The notes below the pieces were generated by a model, which made no database searches, had not been told where the DNA came from, and saw only the letters and a list, made by a program, of their open reading frames with translations. Of a stretch of 12,579 nucleotides of DNA, positions 12,287-12,579 are shown one piece after another; the stretch's first letter is position 1; each line of letters begins with the position of its first letter. The translations under genes were made by a program, and so were the position numbers. This DNA comes from Bacillota bacterium (lineage in GTDB: Bacteria; Bacillota; Clostridia; Oscillospirales; Acutalibacteraceae), in assembly GCA_023420245.1 (NCBI GenBank), contig JAEZWL010000234.1, positions 1-12,579 of the forward strand. Direction: 5' to 3'.

Positions 12287-12579
12287 GCCAAAGAACCTAG
12301 TAATATCAAGGGTTTCCGAGCTTCACCCACTCGCTTTGATAACAAAATGATAACATCCATTGAGACACCCTTTATTCTATACCCCGAGGGGTTTGCGGGT
12401 TATCAGAAAAAATCGGTGTGGATTGGAACTAATGTAACCGTATTATAAGACGAATAACTATCCGCCGGCCTAGCCGGCGGTTTTCCTTTAACGGGCATAG
12501 CCCTTGATTGCTAGCCACCCCTAAATGAGGTTGGTACGATCTGGCACACGCGAAGAGCGTTTTACTTGCTACCCGTGAA
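12287..12579. other. Gene-free right flank with a second arm-like tandem site
   Basis: I see no convincing gene in this 293-bp stretch. At 12337-12355 lies TGATAACAAAATGATAACA: two TGATAAC heptamers at 11-bp spacing, the same geometry as the GGTTCTAA arm sites but a different sequence. A small CCCC-GA-GGGG dyad is at 12382-12391. The stretch could carry the trace of another integrase's attachment region, and ends in unassigned sequence at the window edge. Confidence 0.45.
12462..12489 (+). terminator. Strong intrinsic terminator right of the element
   Basis: CCGCCGGC (12462-12469) and GCCGGCGG (12473-12480) pair perfectly around a 3-nt loop and are followed by TTTTCCTTT. After excision of the element this would be the next clear terminator downstream of guaA, about 175 bp from the repeat. 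Confidence 0.82.

Noticed and set aside
12462..12579. RNA gene at the right edge
   Set aside because: Only the hairpin terminator is clear; the remaining sequence does not form a tRNA cloverleaf or any RNA I recognise.

Overview
The window looks like Clostridia (Firmicutes) chromosomal DNA, most like the Oscillospirales/Ruminococcaceae side. This is inferred from the feel of the GuaA, DUF378, capsid and sigma-factor sequences, the strong AGGAGG-type ribosome binding sites and the frequent TTG/GTG starts. No database search was possible.

Layout. Positions 1-2491 are ordinary chromosome: three stacked terminators, two small minus-strand genes (a DUF378 membrane protein and a secreted protein of unknown function), then guaA (GMP synthase). 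Positions 2480-12286 are one integrated element of about 9.8 kb. It is bounded by an 18-bp perfect direct repeat that covers the last codons and stop of guaA, so guaA stays intact. Positions 12287-12579 are non-coding chromosomal or older element DNA with a strong terminator.

The element is organised like a phage-inducible chromosomal island (PICI, a phage satellite). On the plus strand are a cI/Stl-type repressor and a tyrosine integrase next to attR. A divergent lysogeny switch with three operator-like dyads and two near-consensus promoters separates them from a minus-strand early operon. That operon encodes a Cro-like HTH protein, an excisionase/AlpA-like HTH protein and a large CHC2-Toprim-RecA-fold primase-helicase. 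An iteron plus AT-rich candidate replication origin follows, then five small genes (DUF551, a basic protein, a Cys-rich protein and two unknowns) and a repeat-filled non-coding stretch.

The distal minus-strand module is the unusual part. A consensus promoter and a structured leader/small RNA with an intrinsic terminator precede a scaffold protein, a major capsid protein, a sigma-70-family factor with a C-terminal extension, a 107-aa unknown and a 266-aa protein faintly like the LysM-type tail/baseplate proteins of Firmicutes phages. I see no terminase, portal, head-tail connector, tail tape measure, lysis gene or SOS-cleavable repressor. All genes look intact and carry plausible ribosome binding sites, so I read this as a compact satellite rather than a decayed prophage. 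It would build or re-programme a procapsid with its own coat and scaffold, and may switch late transcription with its own sigma factor, while a helper phage supplies induction, packaging, tails and lysis. The helper relationship is inference.
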